Source: Alphaproteobacteria bacterium (GTDB taxonomy: Bacteria; Pseudomonadota; Alphaproteobacteria; Rs-D84). Taken from it: DNA of 64,000 bases. This document shows positions 54,928 through 63,388 of this stretch, piece after piece. Below the pieces are notes generated by a model, which had not been told where the DNA came from, ran no database searches, and saw only the letters and a program-made list of their open reading frames with translations. The translations under genes and the position numbers were made by a program. Position 1 is the first letter of the stretch. Each line of letters begins with the position of its first letter. The stretch covers positions 69,294-133,293 of the forward strand of contig WRKW01000002.1 of the NCBI GenBank assembly GCA_009777955.1. The letters run 5' to 3'.

Positions 54928-56528
54928 AACAATCCTTTAATCTCGCCGTATTCGTCCAATCCTATGTTTTCGGCAGCCGGATGTTCGGGCAAGCCCGGCA
55001 TACGCATAATCGTACCCGCGGTAACCACCACCATTCCGGCACCCGCATACAAAAAGGCATCAACCAATGGAAACATATATTCTTTTGGTGCGCCCAATAA
55101 TTTTGGGTCATGTGAAAATGATGCCGGTGTCTTTGCTATACATACCGGCAGATGTCCAAAACCGTTTTGTTCAAACCGCAAAAGCTTATCTATAACCACA
55201 TCGGACGCAGATACATCATCCGCCCCATAAATTTTTTGTGCGATTGTCCGTGCTTTTACCAACAACGGAACTTCATCTGGGTATAATAAATTTATCTGTG
55301 ACGAAATATTGCATGCGTTTATTACTGCACGGCCAAGTGCTTCTACGCCTTTACCACCATCTTCCCAACCACGGTATACTTCCATCGGTACGTCCATTGA
55401 CTTTGTAAATTCCGACAATTGATTCAATTCTTCTTCCGTTGTTTCGCTTGCGCGATTCAATGCGATTACAACTGGTGCCCCGTAATGTTTCATATTTTCA
55501 ATATGTGCACGCAGATTATCGAAACCCCCATGATGTTTTATCGCGCGCATGGTCGCGACTATGACTATTGCTGATGGTGACAGATTGGCCTTGCGACATT
55601 TTATATCAAAGAATTTTTCTGCGCCCAAATCTGCCCCAAAACCGGCCTCGGTCACGACATAATCCGCCAATCCCAATGCGGCCTGGGTTGCTATAATAGA
55701 ATTGCAACCATGTGCAATATTTGCAAATGGCCCACCATGAACCAGTGCCGGGGTTCCTTCTAATGTCTGAACCAGGTTTGGTAACATCGCATCTTTTAAC
55801 AGTACAGCCATGGCTCCGTCGGCTTTTAAATCCCGTGCATGGATAAATTCGCCCTGTCCGTTTTCACCAATTATTATATCACCGCACATTTTTTGCAATT
55901 CGAATATATCGCGCGCCAGGCATAATGCCGCCATCAGTTCTGTCGCCACTGTAATTATAAATCCATCATCGCGCACCGGACCATTTATTTTCCCATGCCC
56001 AATTGTAATATTACGCAAAACTCGGTCGTTAAGGTCAAGACACCGCGTAGTGTAAACTTTTTGTATATCCAACTTGTTTCCCCAATGCAGATGATTGTCT
56101 ATCATCGCGCACAAAAGATTGTTCGCCGCGGTCAGTGCATGAATGTCGCCGTTAAAATGCAAATTTATGTCGGCCATGGGCGCGATTTGCGACCAACCAC
56201 CGCCAGCCGCACCGCCTTTTAAACCAAAACATGGTCCCAGTGACGGTTCCCGCAAAGCCAGTGCGACACGAACACCCAGCCGTGCCATTCCATCTGCAAG
56301 ACCGATGGATACCGTGGTTTTCCCCTCGCCCATTGGTGTCGGATTTATGGCGGTAACCAAAATCAATTTTCCGCGATTTGCATTGCGTGCGACGGTAATT
56401 TTGGAAGCAGAGATTTTTGCCTTGAAATTGCCAAATGGAATAATATCATGCGCTTTGATTCCCAACTTGTCTGCGATTTCGGTTATAGGTTTTAATTTTA
56501 CTGAATTTGCAATTTCAATATCTGTCAT
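54924..56528 (-). CDS. fhs: Formate--tetrahydrofolate ligase
   Basis: Makes 10-formyl-THF from formate, THF and ATP, feeding purine and formyl-methionine synthesis. The 534-residue protein has the P-loop-like PTPMGEGKTT near residue 66, FGLKGGAAGGGWSQ and NIAHGCNSI segments. It is slightly shorter than the typical 556 residues. The ATG at 56528 has AGGAGA 5 nt upstream; a longer frame to 56555 was rejected. Overlaps the GT92 stop codon by 4 nt at the 3' end. Confidence 0.96.
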   Translation of the reverse strand: MTDIEIANSVKLKPITEIADKLGIKAHDIIPFGNFKAKISASKITVARNANRGKLILVTAINPTPMGEGKTTVSIGLADGMARLGVRVALALREPSLGPCFGLKGGAAGGGWSQIAPMADINLHFNGDIHALTAANNLLCAMIDNHLHWGNKLDIQKVYTTRCLDLNDRVLRNITIGHGKINGPVRDDGFIITVATELMAALCLARDIFELQKMCGDIIIGENGQGEFIHARDLKADGAMAVLLKDAMLPNLVQTLEGTPALVHGGPFANIAHGCNSIIATQAALGLADYVVTEAGFGADLGAEKFFDIKCRKANLSPSAIVIVATMRAIKHHGGFDNLRAHIENMKHYGAPVVIALNRASETTEEELNQLSEFTKSMDVPMEVYRGWEDGGKGVEALGRAVINACNISSQINLLYPDEVPLLVKARTIAQKIYGADDVSASDVVIDKLLRFEQNGFGHLPVCIAKTPASFSHDPKLLGAPKEYMFPLVDAFLYAGAGMVVVTAGTIMRMPGLPEHPAAENIGLDEYGEIKGLF

Positions 56529-56572
56529 CGTATCTCCTTGAAGTTTATTGTTCAAAGAGTAAATATTTTATC

Positions 56573-56601
56573 TTGAAAGTCAAGAAGCTTGACTATATAA
56601 T
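56573..56601 (+). promoter_or_regulatory. Promoter of lrgAB-like operon with operator in the spacer
   Basis: TTGAAA (56573-56578), 17 nt, TATAAT (56596-56601). The spacer is almost filled by the inverted repeat GTCAAG-AAG-CTTGAC (56579-56593), positioned to sit between -35 and -10. Confidence 0.65.
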
Positions 56602-56623
56602 CCCACCAAGAACAAAAGAATAT

Positions 56624-56989
56624 ATGAAATATTTGTTACAGTTTTTACTATTGATGATATTCGTGCTTGCTGGTGAAGCGGTATACGCTATTGTTCCATT
56701 GCCGATTCCGGCCAGTATCTGGGGACTTGTTCTGCTTTTGTCCGCACTTTGGATCGGTGTTGTAAAGTTGCCGCAAATTGAAAATGTCGCTAATTTTTTC
56801 TTGGTCATAATTCCTGTACTTTTTGTTGTTCCGGCTGTCGGGGTTATTGAAATATTCGAAAGCATTGCACATGTATGGCCTATGATGCTGGCGGTGATAA
56901 TAATAACTTATCTGGCCGCTATGGCATCCACCGGATGGATTGCTGAATGGATGATACGGATTAAAGACAAAAAGAGTTGCAAGAAATGA
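56624..56989 (+). CDS. CidA/LrgA-family membrane protein
   Basis: A 121-residue protein with four hydrophobic segments (residues 3-20, 26-44, 56-76, 83-103) and the family motif PLPIPASIWGLVLL. CidA/LrgA proteins are holin-like and influence murein hydrolase activity, cell death or small-metabolite export. The ATG at 56624 is chosen since it begins directly at the first helix and follows the promoter by 22 nt. The stop overlaps the start of the next gene (ATGA). Confidence 0.88.
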   Translation: MKYLLQFLLLMIFVLAGEAVYAIVPLPIPASIWGLVLLLSALWIGVVKLPQIENVANFFLVIIPVLFVVPAVGVIEIFESIAHVWPMMLAVIIITYLAAMASTGWIAEWMIRIKDKKSCKK

Positions 56990-57681
56990 TAGAATTTTTT
57001 GCTTCTTCAATATATTTCGGACTGGTATTATCTGTTGGTATTTATGCCTTGGCCGTATTTATAAACAATAAATGGGATTTGTCGATAACTACGCCTTTAT
57101 TACTGACAACTATTGGCGTTATAGGCTTTTTACTTATTTTTGATATTCCTTATGCCAGCTATCAGGCAGGTGCCAAATATCTTAACTATTTTTTGGTTCC
57201 GGCAACAGTGTGCTTTGCGGTACCTATGTACAAACAGATACAAACCCTGGGTAAATATAAATGGGTCATTCTTACATCTGTAATTTTGGGTTGCGCGGCC
57301 AGCGTTGCAACAGTTGCCTTGCTTTGTTGGATATTTGGTCTGGGCGAAGTTATCAGAAATTCTCTTGCGGCAGTATCGGTCACAACCGCAATAGCGATTG
57401 GAATTACCAAAGAGCTGGGCGGTATAGTTGCCATCACTGTTTTTGCGGTAATTTTGACGGGGATACTGGGTAATGCCATAGGCCGCCAAGCCTGTGAATT
57501 ATTGGGGTTGAAAAATCCAATTGCAAAGGGGCTTGCGATTGGTAATTCCAGTCATGCGATGGGAACTGCGAAAGCGTTGCAGATGGGATCCAAGGAAGGT
57601 GCCGCCAGCAGCCTGGCCATAGTTATATCCGGCCTTGCCACAGCGGCCATTGCACCATTGATTTTATGGCTATTTTTTTAA
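56986..57681 (+). CDS. LrgB/CidB-family membrane protein
   Basis: A 231-residue integral membrane protein with about six to seven hydrophobic segments. NSSHAMGTAKALQMGSKEGAASSLA (about 190-215) and VSVTTAIAIGITKELGGI (about 132-149) are characteristic of the LrgB family. It acts with the upstream CidA/LrgA protein as a membrane pair affecting autolysis or metabolite export. It begins in an ATGA overlap. Confidence 0.93.
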   Translation: MIEFFASSIYFGLVLSVGIYALAVFINNKWDLSITTPLLLTTIGVIGFLLIFDIPYASYQAGAKYLNYFLVPATVCFAVPMYKQIQTLGKYKWVILTSVILGCAASVATVALLCWIFGLGEVIRNSLAAVSVTTAIAIGITKELGGIVAITVFAVILTGILGNAIGRQACELLGLKNPIAKGLAIGNSSHAMGTAKALQMGSKEGAASSLAIVISGLATAAIAPLILWLFF

Positions 57682-57742
57682 ATGAATAGTGAATAATTAA
57701 TGCATCGTGCGCACAGCGCAGAGTATATTCTATATTTTCCCC

Positions 57743-57771
57743 TTGCAAAAAAATTCTTTTAATACTATAAT
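57743..57771 (+). promoter_or_regulatory. Promoter of MarR-RND operon
   Basis: TTGCAA (57743-57748), 17 nt, TATAAT (57766-57771). The palindrome GTTAT-AATTA-ATAAC follows at 57773-57787, at about the transcription start, where an autorepressor such as the MarR protein could bind. Confidence 0.7.
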
Positions 57772-57772
57772 C

Positions 57773-57787
57773 GTTATAATTAATAAC
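57773..57787. promoter_or_regulatory. Candidate MarR operator
   Basis: 15-bp perfect palindrome GTTATAATTAATAAC between the -10 box and the MarR start codon, of the size and AT-rich type bound by MarR dimers. Confidence 0.5.
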
Positions 57788-57804
57788 AATTAAGGATTAT
57801 AATC

Positions 57805-58251
57805 ATGCAGAAAAAAGAATTCTTAACTCTTATAGAAAACCACCTTCGAATTGTGGACTGGCTCAGCACCAGAACCCGCGATGATTTGGAATTTATGGGA
57901 TATTCAAAGCTGTATTTACGGACATTGGTGCGGCTGCATCTGTACGGTAAAACCATGCTGAAAGAATTCGCTAAACGTAACGATATGCCATCTTCTAACC
58001 TTTGTATGATGTTGAAACATTTGGAAAAAGACGGATTGGTATTGCGGCAAATCGATGATTCTGATCGCCGAAACACTTGGTATTCGCTTACACCCGCAGG
58101 TATAAATCTGACCCGAACTGTGATTGATGAATTCCATCGTCGTATTATAGAATTATTCTCTGGACTTAACAAAGCTGACGAAACCCGGTTGATCATAGCT
58201 TTGCGAACAGTGAACGAATTAATGAATAAAATTAAAAATCCCCATAATTAA
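57805..58251 (+). CDS. MarR-family transcriptional regulator
   Basis: A 148-residue winged-helix protein. The HTH spans about residues 49-75 (MLKEFAKRNDMPSSNLCMMLKHLEKDGLV) and the wing contains DRRNTWYSLTPAGINL; N- and C-terminal helices mediate dimerisation. It probably senses a small toxic compound and represses the downstream TolC, adaptor and RND genes, with the palindrome at 57773-57787 as its likely site. AAGGA about 10 nt upstream of the ATG. Confidence 0.92.
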   Translation: MQKKEFLTLIENHLRIVDWLSTRTRDDLEFMGYSKLYLRTLVRLHLYGKTMLKEFAKRNDMPSSNLCMMLKHLEKDGLVLRQIDDSDRRNTWYSLTPAGINLTRTVIDEFHRRIIELFSGLNKADETRLIIALRTVNELMNKIKNPHN

Positions 58252-58263
58252 AGAGTGATAGAT

Positions 58264-59589
58264 ATGAAAAAATTCCTGGTATACTTACTGGCACTTGGGT
58301 TTTGCGTATCAGCAAACGCCATGGATTTGTCTTTAAATGACACGGTAACACTGATTAAAACCGAATCCCACGATTTGAAAAAAGCAAACGCCAATATAAG
58401 AAAGGCCAAAGCCGGACTGGATGCCGTCAATTCAAATCGTTGGTTTAAACTTGATGCGACCGCAACACAGACGAGGATTATAAACGTAGAAGATCCCGGA
58501 AAGCCGATGGGGTTTGCCCTGCCCGCCGATATTGTTGGTCTGGCCCAGGCCAATGGTGTGCCGCCGGGCATGATTCCCGGATTCATCGAATTCCCAAGTA
58601 ATATCGGTATGGCTGGATTGTCATTATCCCAACCCATATATACTTTTGGCAAAATCGGGCATGCAGCGGATGCGGCGCGTAATGCGATAAGAATGGCTGA
58701 ATCTGGACACGACATCACAAGACGCGAAGTGGCGGCGGCAGCGGCGCAAATTTATTGGACGGCAAAAATGACCGATGAAATGGTAAAAATCGCGGAAAAA
58801 AATTTAAAATCTTCGACCGATGCGAAAAGACAATTGGAACGGGCTGGTCGTGCCAACAGACCCAACCTTATAAAGATACAGGCAGATATAGCCGCAAAAG
58901 AAATAGCTTTATCCGATGCACAATTTAATCGCGATTCTGCCCACCGGTTATTAAAAGTTCTGGCGGGTATAGAAGCAGAGGCAAATCTTGTCCTGACCGA
59001 TGAATTTCCTGAAACATTTCTTATTCTTGATGCCCCGACCGTACTTGGATCGAATCCTGAATGGGATTTGCTGGATTTAAATGCACGTATGTATGAATCG
59101 CAATCAAAGGCACGGCGTGCGGCGCGATATCCGGTTTTGGCGGCCACTGGTTCTTACAATTACATCATGATGCATAATGATTATAAAGTATGGAACGGGG
59201 AATCAAATCAAAGCGCAGTTGTCGGATTGGCATTATCGGTACCGATATGGGATGGATTATCGGCACGGGCGAACGCTACGATGGATGCAATGTCGGCGGA
59301 ACAGGCACGTCAAGATCTGGACAAATCCAAAAAGATGAAATCCAATGAATATCGTGATGCGGTTTTAAGACATGAACATCTAAGAGCCAACTTATCAAAA
59401 CTGAAAGAGGCGCGCGATTTGGCCGGAAGAACCGCACAAATTTCTGCCGATAGGTTTGCCGCGGGTCAAACAAGTGCCGTAGAGCTTGCCGATGTCCAGG
59501 CGGCATTGGCTCAGATGGATCTTGCACTATTGAATGCAAAGTTCAATATTCTTATGGCGGAAGAAAACGTAAAAAAACTAAATAAGTGA
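58264..59589 (+). CDS. TolC-family outer membrane channel
   Basis: A 441-residue protein with signal peptide (1-20, ending VSANA). Long coiled-coil helices rich in Ala, Lys and Asp (for example DAVLRHEHLRANLSKLKEARDLA) and a repeated tip motif (LSQPIYTFGKIG; VPIWDGLSARA) fit the outer membrane factor fold: two homologous halves forming a trimeric channel. It provides the outer-membrane exit for the RND pump encoded 0.6 kb downstream. The ATG at 58264 is preferred over GTG at 58255. Confidence 0.93.
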   Translation: MKKFLVYLLALGFCVSANAMDLSLNDTVTLIKTESHDLKKANANIRKAKAGLDAVNSNRWFKLDATATQTRIINVEDPGKPMGFALPADIVGLAQANGVPPGMIPGFIEFPSNIGMAGLSLSQPIYTFGKIGHAADAARNAIRMAESGHDITRREVAAAAAQIYWTAKMTDEMVKIAEKNLKSSTDAKRQLERAGRANRPNLIKIQADIAAKEIALSDAQFNRDSAHRLLKVLAGIEAEANLVLTDEFPETFLILDAPTVLGSNPEWDLLDLNARMYESQSKARRAARYPVLAATGSYNYIMMHNDYKVWNGESNQSAVVGLALSVPIWDGLSARANATMDAMSAEQARQDLDKSKKMKSNEYRDAVLRHEHLRANLSKLKEARDLAGRTAQISADRFAAGQTSAVELADVQAALAQMDLALLNAKFNILMAEENVKKLNK

Positions 59590-59594
59590 CAATC

Positions 59595-60149
59595 ATGAAA
59601 AATAAAATAACAACTTTCATTATAATCATCACCATTGGCCTGGTTGTCGGAAACCGCATAAGAGAAATACGTGATGAAAATGCCCGCGAAATATTTAATA
59701 TTTCTCGTTTTAATGCCAATCATGGGGTACCTGTTGAAACAATGACTGTCGAAACACAAATGGGAACACTTTATGAACCTGTTGCAATCCGACATGGAAA
59801 TATATATGTATCGGCAAATCGCATCAACAGATTCAAACCCGGCCAGAAATTGTCCAGCGGTGGCACAGTTGTATCAGTTTCCAGAAATATTGATCTTAAT
59901 ACAGGTCTTTTTATCATAAAGACATCCGCAGCATCCGGTAATGACTTTATAGAAATAAAACAAGATGGCATATTTATCCCGTTGTCGGCCATAACTGATT
60001 CCAGTGTAATGGTATCCCAGGAAGGAATTGCAACCAGAAAATCGGTTTCGATTATCATGGCCGATGCACGGCGTGCAATTGTAAAAGGTCTGTCGGACGG
60101 CGAAATTGTCATCCTGACAAAGGTGGAACAAGGAACAAGAATAAGATAA
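59595..60149 (+). CDS. Minimal RND periplasmic adaptor (membrane fusion protein-like)
   Basis: A 184-residue protein with an N-terminal membrane anchor (residues 5-20) and beta-rich segments. It ends with the membrane-proximal domain typical of RND adaptors (FIPLSAI, then VMVSQEGIATRKSVSI, IVKGLSDGEIVIL). Usual adaptors are about 350-400 residues with a lipoyl pair and an alpha-helical hairpin; here the hairpin and most of the lipoyl domain are missing. The frame is intact and sits between TolC and RND genes, so it is probably a genuine short adaptor, not a fragment. The first ATG (59595) is used; a GTG at 59586 overlaps the TolC stop. Confidence 0.7.
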   Translation: MKNKITTFIIIITIGLVVGNRIREIRDENAREIFNISRFNANHGVPVETMTVETQMGTLYEPVAIRHGNIYVSANRINRFKPGQKLSSGGTVVSVSRNIDLNTGLFIIKTSAASGNDFIEIKQDGIFIPLSAITDSSVMVSQEGIATRKSVSIIMADARRAIVKGLSDGEIVILTKVEQGTRIR

Positions 60150-60162
60150 AAGGTTTTCCGTC

Positions 60163-63100
60163 ATGCTGAATTTTTTCATAAAACGTCCCGTAACTACCAT
60201 AATGTTCGTGCTGCTTTGGGTTGCGCTTGGCATAGTTGCTTTTCCAAAGATGAACATTGAATCGCGCCCCGCTATTGATTTGCCTATGATAACGGCCACT
60301 TTCGTTTATCCCGGCGCATCACCGGTCGATATTGAATCCCAAGTTGTGCAACGTGCCGAAGATGCAATGTCGGAAATAGCAGGATTGAAAAAAATCACAT
60401 CTAATGTATTTGAAAGCGGCGCATTCGTTATGGCCGAATTTAATGTGGGGGTGAACGTCAACGACAAAGCCGCAGAAATAAAGGCTAAAATTGATGCCCT
60501 GGCCAATGATTTTCCAGATGATCTAAGAAAGCCGGTGGTGGAAAAGATGAATCCGCTGCAAGAATCCGTGCTGGACATAGTAATATCGGGTGCAGACCAG
60601 CGGGAAATGGATCGCTTTGTCAAAGATGTGTTCAGCCAACAGATAACCGCCCTGCCCGGTGTGGCATCTGTATCTGCATTTGGCGGACAGGAACGCGCAA
60701 TCAGGATAGAAATGAATCCTGAATTGATGGCTGCCCGTGGGGCCAATATCCTGGACATAGTCGCCGCATTGGGCATGAATAACGTTAATATACCCGGTGG
60801 CAAGATAGAATCAGGTATCAGATCCAATGTAGTACGGTTTTCCGGCGAATTTCACAGCATCAATGATATTGCTGAACTTCGCATATCTACCGTCGAAGGG
60901 GAAAATTTCAAACTTTCGGAAATTGCGACTATTACCGATGCGGTGCGTGAAATCGAAAGTGGCGCACGATATGACGGCAATGATGTCGTGATAGTTTCGG
61001 TTGTAAAGGCTTCTGATGGAAATGCCATAAAAATAGCACGGGATATACGAAATAACTTTCCGCGATTTGAAATTTTGATGGATGATTATTTTAAAAACCA
61101 CGAAACACAACCAACGATGCAGATTGTTTCTGATTCATCTATTGCAGTATCAAAAGAAACGAAAAGTACCCTTTATGGTATCCTGTTGGGGGTATTTCTG
61201 ACAATATTAACTCTGTTGATATTTACCCGAAACTGGCGCACCACGGTAATTGCATCCATAGTTATTCCCGCATCTTTGATTTCTGGATTTTTCTTTATGG
61301 ACAATTCTGGCTTTACAATAAATTCGATGAGCCTTCTGGCCATGGCCACAGCCCTGGGTACCCTTATAATTAATGCCATTGTCCTTATCGAAGCTGCTTT
61401 GGGCTTTTTGTGTGCCGGGGAATCACCGGATGAAGCAGCAGTAAAAGGAACCAAAAAAGCTGTTGTTCCGGTTCTGGCGGCGGCGGGAACAAATGTAGTG
61501 GTATTTCTGCCGCTGGCTTTTATGGGCGGTATCGCGGGTCAGTTTATGAGCCAATTTGGAATGACAGTTGTTTATTTAACAATGCTTTCTCTTCTATTCT
61601 CATTCACCCTGACACCGATGATGATTGCGAAAATTCTGCGTAAAACTCCTGTAAAAGAAACAAAACAAGCCAAATGCGAAATAGTATCGAAAAAGAACTG
61701 CAAGGCACCGGATTATCGAAAGCCTTTACCAGAATTATCTTGGTTTCGTAAATATTTCGACTATCAGATCGCACATCCCTGGCGTGTTGTGGGGATGGGT
61801 TTTGTCGTATTGATATTATCCGCGTTCCCAATGCGTTGGGTTGGTAATGAATTTTCGCCGAACACGGATATTGATGAAATATCCATATCTGCGCGCGGTT
61901 CTGTCGGCACTACATATTCACGTTCAGAAGAAATTGCTGCTTTGATTGAATCACGGCTGAAAGAATTCCCGGAAGTGAAATCAACATCGGTAAAAATTGG
62001 CGAACGTGGCACGCAAAATATCGGTATCCGGGTCGGGCTGGTTCCACGTTCTGAACGCAGAATGTCTGATAAAATCCTGGTTCAGAAAATACTGCCAAAG
62101 CTTTCGGACATTCCCGGGGTAGAAATACAAATAACAGCCGGTATCCGCATGCCGGGCAGCGGCGGGGATCTGGTATTGAATGTAATTGGTCTGGACGATA
62201 CGCAACGTTCAGAATATGCCGTGCAAATAATTGATATATTGAATAAGATACCGGAAATACAATCCGCAACTTTGGCAGCCGGTGAACCGGGCATAGAACT
62301 TATGTTCGTACCGGATTCATCAAAGATGAAGTATTGGGGGGTACAAAACCAGACTGCGGCTGTTGCATTGCGTACCGCCCTGTATGGAAATGACTCTTTT
62401 CATTACAAAGAATACGGTAATGAATTCCCTATAATAATTGAAATTGGACGGGATTATAAAACACGATCTATGTTTGAATCCGTATTCGTCCCCACCCCAA
62501 AAGGACTGGTGGCGTTATCTGAATTGGGAACCGTCGAATATGGTCTTGCATCGACAGATATAAAGCGCGTGGACAAACAGCGTATTACCGAAATAAATAT
62601 AGACATTGGTAAATCTACAATCGGGCCGGTACAGACAAAAATCGAAACTGAGTTAAAACAACTGGATTTTGCGCCGGGCTATGGTGCCGTATTTGGCGGA
62701 ATGTCTGAAATTCAAAGTGAAACGACGGGTGAAATTTCCGCGGCATTTCTGCTTGCGATAATTCTTACCTATATGCTTCTTGCGGCTATTTTGAATTCTC
62801 TGCTTCACCCATTTACGGTTGCAACATCGATATTATTTTCGTTCGCCGGGGTGTTTATCATGCTGTTCCTTACAGGGGCCAGTATAAACATAGCAGCGAT
62901 GCTTTCGATTGTCATGCTTGTTGGGCTGACCGTTAATAACAATATTCTGGTGTTGGAACCGACCATAGTAAGAATATCAAAGGGTGAATCAATGGCCAAA
63001 GCCCTGTGGGATGAATTTGTCGATAAGAAAAGGATGTTAATGATGACAACGATTGCGGTTGTCGCGGGCATGGTGCCACAGCTATGGTCTGCGGACGGCG

Positions 63101-63237
63101 CAAAAATGTCGATGGGTGCGGTAATTATCGGCGGTATGGTCGCATCATTATTCTGGACATTTGCCATGACCCCCGCAATATTCACAGCTATGGAAAACCT
63201 GCGTATGAAATACACCAACCCACCCCGTCGCCCATAG
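60163..63237 (+). CDS. RND-family efflux transporter lacking the classical proton-relay residues
   Basis: A 1024-residue inner-membrane exporter with the RND layout: TM1 (residues 11-28), a large porter domain, TM2-6, a second porter domain and TM8-12. It starts with FFIKRPVTTIMF. The TM4 motif that normally holds two aspartates (GLVVDDAIVVVE) reads GTLIINAIVLIE, and the TM10 position that normally holds lysine reads VGLTVNNNILVLE, so the D-D-K proton-relay triad is absent. Such variants exist in some RND subfamilies. Substrate unknown; co-transcribed with the MarR regulator, TolC and adaptor genes. Export across both membranes is expected. Confidence 0.93.
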   Translation: MLNFFIKRPVTTIMFVLLWVALGIVAFPKMNIESRPAIDLPMITATFVYPGASPVDIESQVVQRAEDAMSEIAGLKKITSNVFESGAFVMAEFNVGVNVNDKAAEIKAKIDALANDFPDDLRKPVVEKMNPLQESVLDIVISGADQREMDRFVKDVFSQQITALPGVASVSAFGGQERAIRIEMNPELMAARGANILDIVAALGMNNVNIPGGKIESGIRSNVVRFSGEFHSINDIAELRISTVEGENFKLSEIATITDAVREIESGARYDGNDVVIVSVVKASDGNAIKIARDIRNNFPRFEILMDDYFKNHETQPTMQIVSDSSIAVSKETKSTLYGILLGVFLTILTLLIFTRNWRTTVIASIVIPASLISGFFFMDNSGFTINSMSLLAMATALGTLIINAIVLIEAALGFLCAGESPDEAAVKGTKKAVVPVLAAAGTNVVVFLPLAFMGGIAGQFMSQFGMTVVYLTMLSLLFSFTLTPMMIAKILRKTPVKETKQAKCEIVSKKNCKAPDYRKPLPELSWFRKYFDYQIAHPWRVVGMGFVVLILSAFPMRWVGNEFSPNTDIDEISISARGSVGTTYSRSEEIAALIESRLKEFPEVKSTSVKIGERGTQNIGIRVGLVPRSERRMSDKILVQKILPKLSDIPGVEIQITAGIRMPGSGGDLVLNVIGLDDTQRSEYAVQIIDILNKIPEIQSATLAAGEPGIELMFVPDSSKMKYWGVQNQTAAVALRTALYGNDSFHYKEYGNEFPIIIEIGRDYKTRSMFESVFVPTPKGLVALSELGTVEYGLASTDIKRVDKQRITEINIDIGKSTIGPVQTKIETELKQLDFAPGYGAVFGGMSEIQSETTGEISAAFLLAIILTYMLLAAILNSLLHPFTVATSILFSFAGVFIMLFLTGASINIAAMLSIVMLVGLTVNNNILVLEPTIVRISKGESMAKALWDEFVDKKRMLMMTTIAVVAGMVPQLWSADGAKMSMGAVIIGGMVASLFWTFAMTPAIFTAMENLRMKYTNPPRRP

Positions 63238-63290
63238 CATGAATTGGGGTGTGTCTTCTCGGAAGGCGGAAATTCCTTGTATAAAAAGCT

Positions 63291-63313
63291 ATTCACGGGC
63301 AAAACCCGTGAAT
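63291..63313 (+). terminator. Hairpin after RND gene
   Basis: ATTCACGGG-CAAAA-CCCGTGAAT stem-loop between the RND gene and dnaE. The following sequence (ATTGCATTTCC) is only moderately T-rich, so termination may be partial. Confidence 0.55.
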
Positions 63314-63353
63314 ATTGCATTTCCTAATAAACATATAATTACCATTATTTCGG

Positions 63354-63382
63354 TTGCGGGTGATTGGTAAAATTGCTATGCT
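63354..63382 (+). promoter_or_regulatory. dnaE promoter, leaderless configuration
   Basis: TTGCGG (63354-63359), 17 nt, TATGCT (63377-63382), then 6 nt to the ATG at 63389. Confidence 0.55.
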
Positions 63383-63388
63383 CTGGGT

